Positions 17,389 to 25,948 of a DNA stretch of 64,000 bases are shown piece by piece (positions within the stretch are counted from its first letter, which is position 1; the number at the start of each line of letters is the position of its first letter). Below the pieces are notes generated by a model that was not told where the DNA came from, made no database searches, and saw only the letters and a program-made list of their open reading frames with translations. This stretch comes from Bdellovibrio sp. 22V (GTDB lineage: Bacteria > Bdellovibrionota > Bdellovibrionia > Bdellovibrionales > Bdellovibrionaceae), in the NCBI RefSeq assembly GCF_030169785.1, contig NZ_CP125854.1, forward strand, positions 62,001 to 126,000. Direction: 5' to 3'. Made by a program: the position numbers and the translations under genes.

Positions 17389-17979
17389 TTACGTCTGCAA
17401 TTTCGCGAGGAAATCGCGGGCGGCCTGAGCGCGATGCGAGTGCTGCGCTTTAAAACCGGCACCGAGTTCGGCCAGAGTTTGCGTCTGGCCTTCCGGGATA
17501 AAAACAGGATCATAACCAAAGCCATGAAGACCCGCAGGCTTTGATGCGATGGTGCCTTTCATCTCTCCCGTGAAAACCCATTCTTCACCTGTCGGCGTAT
17601 AAACGACCGTCGTGCACACGAACTTCGCGTTGCGATTTTGCATCGGTTTTAACGTCATCATTTTCAAAAGTTTTGCGACGTTTTCACTGTCAGAAGCTTT
17701 TGGTCCCGCATAACGAGCGGAGTGTATTCCCGGAAGACCGTTCAGACCTTCAACAACAAGGCCGGCGTCTTCACCTAAAACCCACACGTTGTTTTTTACC
17801 GCGCGCAAAGTTTTTGCTTTAATACGAGCGTTGTCTTCGAAAGTTTTTCCGTCTTCAGGGCGGGGAGTGAAGGAAGGCAGGTCCCCTTGTGAGAACACTT
17901 TCAAATCCGCGATTTCGCGGAAGAGTTGTTTGTATTCGGAAAGTTTGCCCTTGTTACCTGTAGCGATCCAAAGTTCCAT
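17389..17979 (-). CDS. rdgB: XTP/dITP diphosphatase (non-canonical purine NTP pyrophosphatase)
   Basis: 196 residues, HAM1/RdgB family. Cleans the nucleotide pool by hydrolysing ITP, dITP and XTP to monophosphates. The N-terminal substrate loop is ATGNKGKLSEYKQLF. The catalytic region EDAGLVVEGLNGLPGIHSARYAG keeps the conserved Asp, although the usual DDSGL is EDAGL. The C-terminus has HGFGYDPVFIP and aligned helices. It starts two bases after the rph stop. The rph-rdgB pair is conserved in many bacteria. Confidence 0.95.
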   Translation of the reverse strand: MELWIATGNKGKLSEYKQLFREIADLKVFSQGDLPSFTPRPEDGKTFEDNARIKAKTLRAVKNNVWVLGEDAGLVVEGLNGLPGIHSARYAGPKASDSENVAKLLKMMTLKPMQNRNAKFVCTTVVYTPTGEEWVFTGEMKGTIASKPAGLHGFGYDPVFIPEGQTQTLAELGAGFKAQHSHRAQAARDFLAKLQT

Positions 17980-17981
17980 TT

Positions 17982-18713
17982 TTATTTACCCGCGATTTTG
18001 TAGATTTCGGAAACAACAGAAGCTTGGTGAATGAATAATTCACGACAGCCTTTTTCAGCGACATCCATCATCTTGAAAAGTTGATCGCGTGTAAATGGAA
18101 CATGCTCTGCCGTTCCTTGCACCTCAACGAAATGACCTTTGTCAGTCATCACGAAGTTCATATCCGTACCGATCGCAGAGTCTTCATCGTAATTCAAATC
18201 AAGAAGGATGTTTCCTTCATGAAGGCCGACGCTGATCGCAGAAACGTAATTGATCAACGGGTTGCTTTTGATTTCGTTGACAGCAAGAAGTTTTTTAAAA
18301 GCCAGAGCTAAAGCGACATAACCACCAGTCACAGAAGCTGTGCGTGTTCCGCCGTCGGCATTTAAAACGTCGCAGTCGACGATGATTTGTTTTTCACCGA
18401 GTTGCTTTAAGTCAACAGCGGCGCGCAGTGAACGCCCAATTAAGCGAGAGATTTCTTGCGTGCGTCCGCCGGTCATGGATTTTTCACGTTTGATCCGAGT
18501 GTGAGTCGAGCGGGGAAGCATCCCGTACTCCGCTGTCACCCAGCCTGCGCCCGTGCCGACAAGCCATTGCGGTGCTTTCGGTTCGTAAGTAGCTGTGCAC
18601 AAAACTTTCGTTTTTCCGAACTCAACGATACAAGAGCCCTCGGCGTATTCAGAAACATGAGGTGTGATTTTAACTTGTCTGAGTTGGTCGTAAAGACGGC
18701 CGTCTGCGCGCAT
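17982..18713 (-). CDS. rph: Ribonuclease PH
   Basis: 243 residues, full length. Phosphorolytic 3' to 5' exoribonuclease that trims tRNA 3' ends. R-rich N-terminus (MRADGRLYDQLRQVKIT), then GAGWVTAEYGMLPRSTHTR, RLIGRSLRAAVDL, the phosphate/metal region DCDVLNADGGTRTASVTGGYVAL, and LDLNYDEDSAIGTDMNFVMT. It lies 25 bases downstream of the cell-wall amidase gene and two bases upstream of rdgB, probably in one operon. Confidence 0.97.
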   Translation of the reverse strand: MRADGRLYDQLRQVKITPHVSEYAEGSCIVEFGKTKVLCTATYEPKAPQWLVGTGAGWVTAEYGMLPRSTHTRIKREKSMTGGRTQEISRLIGRSLRAAVDLKQLGEKQIIVDCDVLNADGGTRTASVTGGYVALALAFKKLLAVNEIKSNPLINYVSAISVGLHEGNILLDLNYDEDSAIGTDMNFVMTDKGHFVEVQGTAEHVPFTRDQLFKMMDVAEKGCRELFIHQASVVSEIYKIAGK

Positions 18714-18738
18714 GAAAAACTCCTAGGTTGGACAGGAG

Positions 18739-19524
18739 TTAATCTAATGTTTTTGCCGTGTGATTGTCCATCTTTTCTTTGTAGGAGAGCAAAGCGCTGT
18801 AGATTTTCTGAGCAAGATCATTCTGATAGTCAGAGGTTAAAAGACGCTTAGCTTCTTTGGGATTCGTGAGAAAACCAATTTCAATTAGAACGGAAGGCAT
18901 CGTCGTTTTTGAAATCACATAAAACGGCGCTTGTTTGATTGTCGCGTGCGCCGCATTTTGATCCGCGCCCCAAACACTCGTTAAAGTTTGTGTCAGGCGC
19001 AGACTGCTCATCAGACGATTTTGTCGATGCAAGTCCTCGACAATCGCAGCGACGTCACCTTTTTTGGAAAGCTCGTCGCCGCCGGAAATGCTGTGCAGCT
19101 CTTTACTGTTAAGGATCATTTGATTTTCTTGGCTTGCCAAAAACAAACTCTCTTCATCGGGGGGCAGATTGTTTTGGAAAAAGAATTCAACGCCCTTCGC
19201 GCGCTGATCGGAAGCGGCATTCGCGTGAAGGCTGACGAATAAATCCGCTTTCGCTTCTTCGGCCATTTTCACACGCGCAGGCAACGTCACGTTTTTGTCG
19301 TGATGACGAGTCAAAGTCACTTTGAATTGCGTGTCTTTTTCAAGAAGCGCTTTCACGCGTTGAGCGACCTTCAAAACCAGGTCCGCTTCTTTAGCGGGAC
19401 CGTGAACGGCCCCCGTATCAACGCCGCCATGACCGGGATCCAACATGATATGAAGCGCGGAAGCGGGAAGAGCCCACAACAACGCACTGACAGCCACGGC
19501 CTGTTTGAAACGCAAAAAGTTCAT
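18739..19524 (-). CDS. N-acetylmuramoyl-L-alanine amidase (Amidase_3)
   Basis: 261 residues with a signal peptide (ending ALPASA near residue 23). Periplasmic zinc amidase that cuts the bond between MurNAc and the stem peptide. Zn ligands and catalytic residues are visible: LDPGHGG, the Glu in KEADLVLKVAQ, SLHANA and LIEIGFLTNPKEA. No AMIN or LysM domain, so it is the catalytic domain alone. It stands at the head of the rph-rdgB operon; a role in division or in remodelling prey wall cannot be told apart from sequence. Confidence 0.92.
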   Translation of the reverse strand: MNFLRFKQAVAVSALLWALPASALHIMLDPGHGGVDTGAVHGPAKEADLVLKVAQRVKALLEKDTQFKVTLTRHHDKNVTLPARVKMAEEAKADLFVSLHANAASDQRAKGVEFFFQNNLPPDEESLFLASQENQMILNSKELHSISGGDELSKKGDVAAIVEDLHRQNRLMSSLRLTQTLTSVWGADQNAAHATIKQAPFYVISKTTMPSVLIEIGFLTNPKEAKRLLTSDYQNDLAQKIYSALLSYKEKMDNHTAKTLD

Positions 19525-19624
19525 TTTTTTAGATTAGAAAGGCCGACGGAGGTTGTCGAGTCCGTAACAGACCAAGGCCGTGGTGAATTCCGGCAGTACA
19601 TACGTTGCACCGCCGGAAAAAGTT

Positions 19625-19933
19625 TTAACGCGCCAAGAATTTACAGTGAGACACCTGTTGCACATGGAATTCTCTGACAGTGCTGGACAAAGATTCGCCG
19701 GAACGGACGCGTTCGTCGATGCGCACTTGTTTTGTGAACGTATTGCCATGGGCGCCTGTTCTTTCAAATTCAAAAACGACGTACTTCATGTCGAGAGTAC
19801 TGTCTGTGTGGTTGTGCAAGGAGCACGTCCACAGACTGCTGCCAGAGCGAGTCGCTTTGCCATAATAACTTTCCAAAGCTTGAGCTTGGTGAACTGTGCC
19901 TACCATTATTAAAAGTGCGATGAGTGTTTTCAT
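19625..19933 (-). CDS. Small secreted protein of unknown function
   Basis: 102 residues with a signal peptide (MKTLIALLIMVGTVHQAQA). The mature part is predicted beta-rich and has two Cys (SLWTCSLHN and VSHCKFLAR) that could form a disulfide. No family recognised. GGAAA precedes the ATG. The minus-strand frame -1 to the end continues with CLTVNSWRVKTFSGGATYVL, so a natural frameshift near the 3' end is possible. Comparison with homologues would show whether 102 residues is the true length. Confidence 0.6.
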   Translation of the reverse strand: MKTLIALLIMVGTVHQAQALESYYGKATRSGSSLWTCSLHNHTDSTLDMKYVVFEFERTGAHGNTFTKQVRIDERVRSGESLSSTVREFHVQQVSHCKFLAR

Positions 19934-20351
19934 AGGAAGTTTCCTTTCTTGTTTTGTGAAAGGTCTTCCTCGAAATCCGCATCGTGATCAAGAATTTGCA
20001 GAATTACTTTTTTGAATCTGAGAGCTGACAAAAAGAAATCGAAAAACAGAAACTCTTACCGGTTATTTTCATTTCACTTATCTCATGTGGAACGCGTGAG
20101 CCGCTTGGTGTAGATCGTGTGCATTGGAGCGTAATGAGGTCTTGCTTGTGGCCTCTTAATCTTTGAAATCCATGCAAGTTAGACTTTTGCCCGTCTCATT
20201 TTGGGAAGACTTTAAAATATTTTGTCAGACTCTTAGATATGCGAGGAGATGCTTCGCTGCTCAAAAAAGTGGCCCGCAATTGTCGTTTTCTGTCTAAAAG
20301 CTCGACATAGGTTTTGCGATCGCCGCAAGTTTTATCCATTTTGGCAAAGAA

Positions 20352-20440
20352 GTGATCATGGCACCGCCGTTGCTTTAGTAGAAAGCAACCCCCCATGGCG
20401 GCCAGGACCCTCCCCCCCCAATCCTGGTCGCTTTTTTTTT
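20352..20440 (+). ncRNA. Structured leader or small RNA with competing hairpins and a terminator
   Basis: An 8-bp perfect hairpin, GTTGCTTT-AGTAG-AAAGCAAC (20369-20389), is enclosed by CCGCC (20364-20368) and GGCGG (20397-20401). The terminator stem GCGGCCAGGA (20398-20407) / TCCTGGTCGC (20422-20431) with T9 follows. GGCGG is shared between the enclosing stem and the terminator stem, so the two folds exclude each other. The terminator is about 60 bases before the coiled-coil gene. It is either an attenuator for that gene or the 3' end of a free RNA. The 5' end is unknown. No known RNA family recognised. Confidence 0.45.
20398..20440 (+). terminator. Terminator without an upstream gene
   Basis: Ten-base stem (one G-T pair), loop rich in C, then nine T residues. 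The nearest upstream gene on this strand ends far away at 12140, so the transcript it ends is not a known mRNA. Confidence 0.8.
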
Positions 20441-20498
20441 GCCAAAAATCCCGATATTCTAATTTCTGTTCAAAGACATCATCTTAAGGAGACAGTCA

Positions 20499-21689
20499 AT
20501 GTATCAAAAACCCCTTGGTATTCTTCTATTGGCCGCTATCGTGAGCGCTCAGCCAGTATTTGCACAAGTGGACAGCTCGCAGATTGAAGCGGAAGAAGCA
20601 ACAGCGGACGCCGAGGCTGCAAAAGCTGAAGCATCGGAAGCAAAAAAACGCGCTGAAGAAGATCGCAAACGCCGTGACAAAATGAGAGCCGAAGCGCAAT
20701 CCGCTATTAATAAAGCGCGTTCGTTGGAAAACGATGCGAAGAAAGAGCAGGCGGAGTCTGAAAGAGAATCCGCAAAACTCAAAGCCGAAGCCAACGAGCA
20801 TGAGCGCCAGCAAAAAGCAGCCGAGAAAGATCAAGCGGCAGCTCAAGCACGTATCAAAGCGGCTCAAGAAAAAACTCAAAAGGCCCAGCAAGTTCGTGAT
20901 GAAGCTTTAGGTAAGCGTAAGCAAGCGGAAGAAAAAGCCGAGCAGCTTCGCGACCAGGCGAAAGAGCAAGAAAAGCAGGCGCAAGAAGCGACTGAGAATG
21001 GAATGCAGGCTACGAAAGAAGCGGAAGCTGCCAAAGCAGACGCTGCGAAAGCCGAACAAAATCTTTCTAAAGCTCGTTTGCTAACGCAAAAAGCGGTGGC
21101 GGAAGCCAAAGCTCGCGAAGCCAAAGGCAAACAAGAGATCGCTCGTGCGGAAGCTGATAAAGCAAAAGCGGAAGCGGAAATGGCACGTTTGAAAGTTCAA
21201 GAAGAACAATCAAAAGCCCTGATTGAAAAGATCGACGGTGAATTGAAGTCGGCGCAATCCGCAGCGAAAGAAGCTCTTCAGCAAGCGGAAGTTGAGCGTA
21301 AAAAAGCGGGCGAGTTGAAATCTCAAGAAGAGAAAGTAAAACAACAAGCCGCGAAGGCGCGCCAAGAGTTGGAAAGCAACCGCAACACTCTTAAAAAAGA
21401 ACAAGCGGCGGCAAGTCTTGAAATCGCAAGAGCGAAAAAAGCCATTGCTGACAGCGAGGCTGAAACTCTTCGTGCCGAATCTGAGTTGAAGCGCCTTCGT
21501 GACGAAGCTGAAAAAGCGAAAAACGAGCGCGAAAATTTGGAGCAACAAATGGATGTGGCTCTGAACAAAGCAGAAGAAGCAAAAATCAAAATGGAAACCG
21601 GTAAAGCCGAAGCGGAAGCTGAGAAAATGAAACTCGAAGCACAGAAAATCCGCACTGATGCCGGCTTGGTGAAAAAGAAGAAAAAATAA
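20499..21689 (+). CDS. Secreted long coiled-coil protein, Ala/Glu/Lys-rich
   Basis: 396 residues. A signal peptide (MYQKPLGILLLAAIVSAQPVFA) precedes an almost continuous coiled coil from about residue 25 to 390, made only of Ala, Glu, Lys, Gln, Arg and similar residues with heptad spacing. No catalytic domain or membrane anchor. Composition and length fit a periplasmic rod or spacer protein; TolA-like stretches (AEAAKAEAAKA) reflect composition rather than homology. AAGGAG lies 8 bases upstream of the ATG. A strong terminator follows, and a putative attenuator precedes it, so it is a single-gene unit. Confidence 0.8.
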   Translation: MYQKPLGILLLAAIVSAQPVFAQVDSSQIEAEEATADAEAAKAEASEAKKRAEEDRKRRDKMRAEAQSAINKARSLENDAKKEQAESERESAKLKAEANEHERQQKAAEKDQAAAQARIKAAQEKTQKAQQVRDEALGKRKQAEEKAEQLRDQAKEQEKQAQEATENGMQATKEAEAAKADAAKAEQNLSKARLLTQKAVAEAKAREAKGKQEIARAEADKAKAEAEMARLKVQEEQSKALIEKIDGELKSAQSAAKEALQQAEVERKKAGELKSQEEKVKQQAAKARQELESNRNTLKKEQAAASLEIARAKKAIADSEAETLRAESELKRLRDEAEKAKNERENLEQQMDVALNKAEEAKIKMETGKAEAEAEKMKLEAQKIRTDAGLVKKKKK

Positions 21690-21714
21690 TTTCTTCCTGT
21701 TAAATAAAAATTCA

Positions 21715-21747
21715 AAAACTCCGCGTCTCAAAACGCGGAGTTTTTTT
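21715..21747 (+). terminator. Rho-independent terminator after the coiled-coil gene
   Basis: ACTCCGCGT (21718-21726) and ACGCGGAGT (21733-21741) pair perfectly, extended by A/T pairs, and are followed by a T-run. Confidence 0.92.
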
Positions 21748-21855
21748 ATGTCAAATCTCCGCTTTTGAAAGACGTCCTCTTGCATCCAGCATTCTATGTT
21801 AAAACTCACTGGAATTGCCGTACCTTGATGAGGCAAAGACGTTAACAATGGCATC

Positions 21856-22224
21856 ATGGTCCACGAAACGTTTCGTCACATAGCTTTGATCTTTGAAGTC
21901 GCTGGCATCGGCGTCGTTGTTATTGGCGCGATTGTCTCGACATTTGAATTTTTGAAAAACTACTTAAACAAGTCCGCAGAAGCCTATTTCAGATATCGCA
22001 GTTCTTTGGGAAATGCCATTCTGCTAGGGTTGGAGTTTCTAGTCGCCGGGGATATTATCGGCACTGTCGCCGTAGAACCTACATTTGTCAGTGTCGGAGT
22101 TCTAGCTCTTATCGTGCTAATCAGAACGTTCTTAAGCTTGTCGCTGGGAGTTGAGATTCATGGGCGTTGGCCCTGGCAGGAAAAAGACAAAGCCCCTGTC
22201 CAGGACAAGGGCTCTTCTCTTTAA
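21856..22224 (+). CDS. DUF1622 family membrane protein
   Basis: 122 residues with three membrane helices: IALIFEVAGIGVVVIGAIVSTFEFL, AILLGLEFLVAGDIIGTVAV and VSVGVLALIVLIRTFLSLSLGVEI. The charged RYRSSLGNAILLGLEFLVAGDI and RTFLSLSLGVEI... segments are typical of DUF1622, a family of small inner-membrane proteins without assigned function. Its stop overlaps the stop of the convergent mscS-type gene (TTAA, 22221-22224), and a hairpin within its last codons (22191-22213) can end transcription. Confidence 0.85.
   Translation: MVHETFRHIALIFEVAGIGVVVIGAIVSTFEFLKNYLNKSAEAYFRYRSSLGNAILLGLEFLVAGDIIGTVAVEPTFVSVGVLALIVLIRTFLSLSLGVEIHGRWPWQEKDKAPVQDKGSSL
22191..22213. terminator. Bidirectional terminator inside the ends of converging genes
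   Basis: AGCCCCTGT and ACAAGGGCT pair with one mismatch around CCAGG. T-rich sequence follows on both strands (CTTCTCTTT on +, TTTGTCTTTTTCC on -). It lies inside the DUF1622 coding sequence. Confidence 0.6.
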
Positions 22225-23366
22225 GTCGTGGTGAGGGACGGAGTCGCAGGCTCCGCCGATTTATAATAAACAGTTTGTGTGGGATAAGCGAAGTCGACTT
22301 TCATGTCAGCGGCGATCTTGAGGATTTCAATAAAGATTTGCTGCTGATTTTCGAGTTCTTCCGGTCCCGTAAAGACGTTCAAGTGAAAATTCACCAAAAC
22401 ATCCAATGAAGAAGCGTTGTAATTATTAAAATGAACAGTCACAGTTTCCGGATTTACTTTCGGGTGTTGTTTAATCATGTAACGAACGTGCTCGCAAAAG
22501 GAATTGATTTTTTCCGGCGGCGTTTCGTAAGCAAGACCCAAGATTTGACGTGAACGACGGGCAGGGCGCACCCCCATATTGTCGATGGTCTCTTTTGCCA
22601 TCATCGCATTCGGAATCGTGATCAAAGAGTTGTAGAACGTGCGGATGCGTGTGGAGCGGAACCCGATCTCTTCGACCGTCCCTTCCATGTCTTTCACTTT
22701 CACCCAGTCGCCGATCTTAAAAGGATGGTCGACAAGAATCGTGATGGAACCAAAAAGATTTGCAGCGGTGTCTTGCGCTGCCAAGGCCAACGCCAAACCT
22801 CCCAGTCCAAGACCGGCAAGCAGAGACATCACGTTAAGTCCGAAGCTTTGCAAGGCGATCAAAACACCAAGAACGACCACCAAAACTTTCAACGCCTTCG
22901 ATGCGAAAGGTACAAGTTGATCATCGTAAGTGCTTTCCGTTTTTGCCGCCATCTCCATAAAGACGGAAGACAGAGCATCCACAGCATAATAAATCACACG
23001 AATAAGACAAAGCGCCACAAGGCCGCGCAAGAAATGATTGTAGTAAGTTTCAAACTTACCCGACAATGCAACGGCATCACCAATGGCAAAGAAGAAGAAA
23101 ATCACAAGCAACCAGGCTATTGGTTTTTCGACAGGCAGGTTCAGGAAAAACGCCGAAAAGCTTTTCGGATATTTTTTCGTGAACGGATTGTGCTTCTTAA
23201 TTTCCTTCAGAATAAACTGAATGACGGGGCGGAGGATAAAGCCAAGAACAATCGCCGTCAGCAACACCCCCCACTTCCAATTCGGCATCACCAAAACGGT
23301 CGTCTTTAAAAGTTGCGCCAATTCATCGGAAATCAAAGCAGCTTGATCGAGAATGAGTTTTTCCAT
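22221..23366 (-). CDS. Mechanosensitive ion channel, MscS family
   Basis: 381 residues. An N-terminal region with about four hydrophobic segments leads to the MscS core: pore-lining helix SLLAGLGLGGLALALAAQDTAANLFGSITILVDHPFKIGDWVKV, then the beta domain GTVEEIGFRSTRIRTFYNSLITIPNA. The pore helix Gly/Ala pattern is that of MscS-like channels that open under membrane tension to relieve osmotic shock. Longer than E. coli MscS because of extra N-terminal helices (YnaI/YbdG-like). 25 bases downstream of uppP. Confidence 0.93.
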   Translation of the reverse strand: MEKLILDQAALISDELAQLLKTTVLVMPNWKWGVLLTAIVLGFILRPVIQFILKEIKKHNPFTKKYPKSFSAFFLNLPVEKPIAWLLVIFFFFAIGDAVALSGKFETYYNHFLRGLVALCLIRVIYYAVDALSSVFMEMAAKTESTYDDQLVPFASKALKVLVVVLGVLIALQSFGLNVMSLLAGLGLGGLALALAAQDTAANLFGSITILVDHPFKIGDWVKVKDMEGTVEEIGFRSTRIRTFYNSLITIPNAMMAKETIDNMGVRPARRSRQILGLAYETPPEKINSFCEHVRYMIKQHPKVNPETVTVHFNNYNASSLDVLVNFHLNVFTGPEELENQQQIFIEILKIAADMKVDFAYPTQTVYYKSAEPATPSLTTT

Positions 23367-23391
23367 GAACGAAGTATCCTTATATATATGT

Positions 23392-24183
23392 CTACATCAA
23401 CGTCAGGTTGCGACCTGAATAAATCATGATCAAAAGAATCACGCCGAGGACGATACGATAATATCCAAATCCACGGAACCCGTAGCGCGCCACCACGCCG
23501 ATAAAAAATTTAATTGCGATCATCGCAACGATGAAAGCCACCAAACAGCCCACGGCAAGAAGACCGATTTGCGAAGGTTCGATGGTCTTATAGATCTTTA
23601 ACAATTTATAACCCGTGGCGACGGCCATCGTGGGAACAGCGAGAAAAAATGAAAACTCAGCTGCCTCTTTTTTGTTCATGCCAAGTGTCAATCCACCCAT
23701 GATGGTGGCTCCGGATCTGGACACACCGGGGATCATAGCGATGGCTTGAAACATTCCCAGTTTCGCCGCATCTGCATAAGAGAGGTCGCTGGTTTTGCGA
23801 CCCATCGCTGTCAGATGCGCAAAAATCTTATCCGACCAAACCAGGATAAGACCTCCTGCGATCAGCGCCCAAGCGACAACTTGCACACTGCCAAGAAGTT
23901 GATCGACAAGGTCTTTGGCAAGGAAGCCGATGATGCCTGTGGGGAGAAATGCCACGAACAATTTTTTATAGAAGCCCCAATTAGGAAGGAAACGTTTCCA
24001 ATACAGAACAAGCACGGAAAGAATCGCGCCGAACTGAATGATCACTTCAAACGCTTTTGTGAAAGCGCTGTCTTCGATCCCCATAAAGGAGCTGGCAATA
24101 ACCATGTGGCCTGTGGAGGAGATCGGCAGAAATTCCGTAATGCCTTCGACGATGCCGAGAATGATAGCGTGCAGATAACTCAT
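23392..24183 (-). CDS. uppP: Undecaprenyl-diphosphate phosphatase
   Basis: 263 residues, polytopic inner-membrane enzyme of the BacA family that recycles the lipid carrier of peptidoglycan synthesis. The two active-site motifs are EGITEFLPISSTGH near the N-terminus and PGVSRSGATI in the middle. ATG 24183 follows GAGGA at a good distance; the frame is open for 23 more codons, but they look unlike the family. The gene ends 25 bases before the mscS-type gene, so the two may share a transcript. Confidence 0.95.
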   Translation of the reverse strand: MSYLHAIILGIVEGITEFLPISSTGHMVIASSFMGIEDSAFTKAFEVIIQFGAILSVLVLYWKRFLPNWGFYKKLFVAFLPTGIIGFLAKDLVDQLLGSVQVVAWALIAGGLILVWSDKIFAHLTAMGRKTSDLSYADAAKLGMFQAIAMIPGVSRSGATIMGGLTLGMNKKEAAEFSFFLAVPTMAVATGYKLLKIYKTIEPSQIGLLAVGCLVAFIVAMIAIKFFIGVVARYGFRGFGYYRIVLGVILLIMIYSGRNLTLM

Positions 24184-24356
24184 AAGTTGTTCCTCAGTTC
24201 GGTGTGAAAAATCAGTCGCGATCATTCTTGAAAAGATCGTCGGTGGGTTCAATGTTCGATGGAATGTGTCAAAAAATTTAAGATTTATTTAAGATTTTCC
24301 TAACATTTGTGGATGAAATCTGAATATGATTTTTTCACCACGGAGGGGGTTAATAT

Positions 24357-25907
24357 ATGAAACGTGCATTATTAGTAGGTGCATTGTTGTTCGGAAGCCA
24401 GGCGTTCGCAGGCGAATACTTGGTAAAATATAAGAACACAAGCGCTCTTAACATGCTCAACACAATGACAATGTCGAAGGTTGCTACGATCCAAATGACG
24501 GATCATAACGCAACAGCAAGCCTTGTAAAAGTTGACATCCAAAAGAAACACGAAGCGCAAGCTTTGGCGACTCTACTTTCTCAACCTGGCGTTGAGTATG
24601 TAGTTCCTAACTTCAAAATCAGAGCTTTCACTGCTCCTGTTGAAACAGCAGCTTTGAAAGAACAATGGGCTATCGCGAAAGTTCAAGCTGAAAAAGCATG
24701 GCAACGCGCTGGTAACAAAGGTAACCGCAACGTGATCGTAGCTGTTATCGATACTGGTGTTGACTACAGACACCAATCTTTGGCTCCGAACATGATCGCG
24801 GGCTATGACTTCAAAGAAAACGACGCAGATCCAATGGATAAAACAGGCTTCCAAAACCCTGGTCACGGTACTCACTGCGCTGGTGCAGTAGGTGCGACTG
24901 GTTTGGTAGATGGTGGTATCGTAGGTTTGGCTCCAGAAGTTTCTATCATGCCTCTTCGCTTCTTGGGTGAAGACGGTTCTGGTGACTTGAACAACGCTAT
25001 TAAAGCGATCGACTACGCAGTAGAAAAAGGCGCGCAAATCATCTCTGCTTCTTGGGGTGCCGCGGTTCCTCGCTCTACAGCAGCTCCTCTTCTTGAGGCG
25101 ATCAAGCGTGCTGACGATAAAGGCGTTATCTTCATCGCAGCAGCTGCTAACGATGGTAAGAACAACGATAAAACTGAGATGTATCCAGCTAACAACGGCT
25201 ACCCGAACTCAATCACAGTTGCAGCTTCTGGTCCGTCTGATGCAAAACCATCTTGGTCTAACTACGGTACAGCGACTGTTCACGTAGCTTCTCCTGGTGA
25301 GAACATCATGAGCACATTGCCAAACAATAAGTACGGAAACCTTTCTGGTACTTCTATGGCAACTCCGCTTGTATCTGGTCTTGTTGCTTTGATGAAAGCT
25401 CAAGATCCTTCTCTAACAGGTGCGCAAGTTCGTGCGATCCTACAAACGACAGGTGCTAAAGTTTCTATCGAGACTGCATGTAACTGCCGCGTTGACGCTT
25501 ACGAAGCTATCGACACTGTTATGTCTAAGAAAATGGTTGTAGTTCCTGCTGCAGCAACTATCAAACCTTCTGAGACTTTGGCATTCTCTGTTCTTCACGG
25601 TAAAGCTCCATTCAAGTATGCTTCTAGCAATACTTCTGTAGCAACTATCGCTGACAACGGAACTTTGACTGCTGTTGCGAACGGTTCAACGACAATCACA
25701 GTTACAGACGCTGATGGTAAAACAGCTTCTACATTGAACATCAACGTAGGCGCTAAATCAGGTGGCTCGAATCCTCCAGATGATGGTGGCGGTCTTCCTG
25801 ATCCAGGCAACCCTGGTGAACCAGGTGAATGTCCGCTTGGGGATCCGATGATCTGTCAGATCATCTGTCAACTCCAACCAGATCTTCCATTCTGCCAAGC
25901 TAAATAG
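24357..25907 (+). CDS. Secreted subtilisin-like serine protease with Ig-like domain
   Basis: 516 residues. Signal peptide (MKRALLVGALLFGSQAFA), an I9-type inhibitor propeptide (YLVKYKN...GVEYVVPNFKIRA), then the S8 catalytic domain with Asp132 (VIDTGVDYRH), His170 (GHGTHCAG) and Ser333 (SGTSMATPLVSG). A Big_2-like Ig domain (about 400-475) and a Gly/Pro linker lead to a short Cys-rich tail (CPLGDPMICQIICQL). Codons are strongly restricted (GCT, GGT, AAC, TCT), unlike flanking genes, suggesting very high expression. GGAGGGGG precedes the ATG. Probably an exported digestive protease. Confidence 0.95.
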   Translation: MKRALLVGALLFGSQAFAGEYLVKYKNTSALNMLNTMTMSKVATIQMTDHNATASLVKVDIQKKHEAQALATLLSQPGVEYVVPNFKIRAFTAPVETAALKEQWAIAKVQAEKAWQRAGNKGNRNVIVAVIDTGVDYRHQSLAPNMIAGYDFKENDADPMDKTGFQNPGHGTHCAGAVGATGLVDGGIVGLAPEVSIMPLRFLGEDGSGDLNNAIKAIDYAVEKGAQIISASWGAAVPRSTAAPLLEAIKRADDKGVIFIAAAANDGKNNDKTEMYPANNGYPNSITVAASGPSDAKPSWSNYGTATVHVASPGENIMSTLPNNKYGNLSGTSMATPLVSGLVALMKAQDPSLTGAQVRAILQTTGAKVSIETACNCRVDAYEAIDTVMSKKMVVVPAAATIKPSETLAFSVLHGKAPFKYASSNTSVATIADNGTLTAVANGSTTITVTDADGKTASTLNINVGAKSGGSNPPDDGGGLPDPGNPGEPGECPLGDPMICQIICQLQPDLPFCQAK

Positions 25908-25919
25908 GCGGATGATAAG

Positions 25920-25948
25920 AAGGCTCCCGAGAGGGGGCCTTTTTTTTT
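25920..25948 (+). terminator. Terminator after the protease gene
   Basis: AAGGCTCCC (25920-25928), loop GAGA, GGGGGCCTT (25933-25941, one G-T pair), then T8. Confidence 0.9.

Larger units (their letters stand above)
19934..20498. other. 565-base non-coding region
   Basis: No convincing gene: short frames on both strands lack ribosome sites and protein-like composition. Its right end holds a strong terminator and structured elements described separately (20352-20440). The left part has no recognisable element. Confidence 0.6.

Noticed and set aside
20041-20440. tmRNA, RNase P RNA, SRP RNA or c-di-GMP-I riboswitch (merRNA-like) in the gene-free region
   Set aside because: None of the conserved cores is present: no GGCTTCGAC-like tmRNA start, no GAGGAAAGTCC, no GCAAACC/GCAAAGCC pair. 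Left as an unknown structured RNA.
21210-21857. Phe/Leu-rich open frame opposite the coiled-coil gene
   Set aside because: Antisense shadow of Lys/Glu codons. It has no ribosome site, and the + strand has a signal peptide and terminator.
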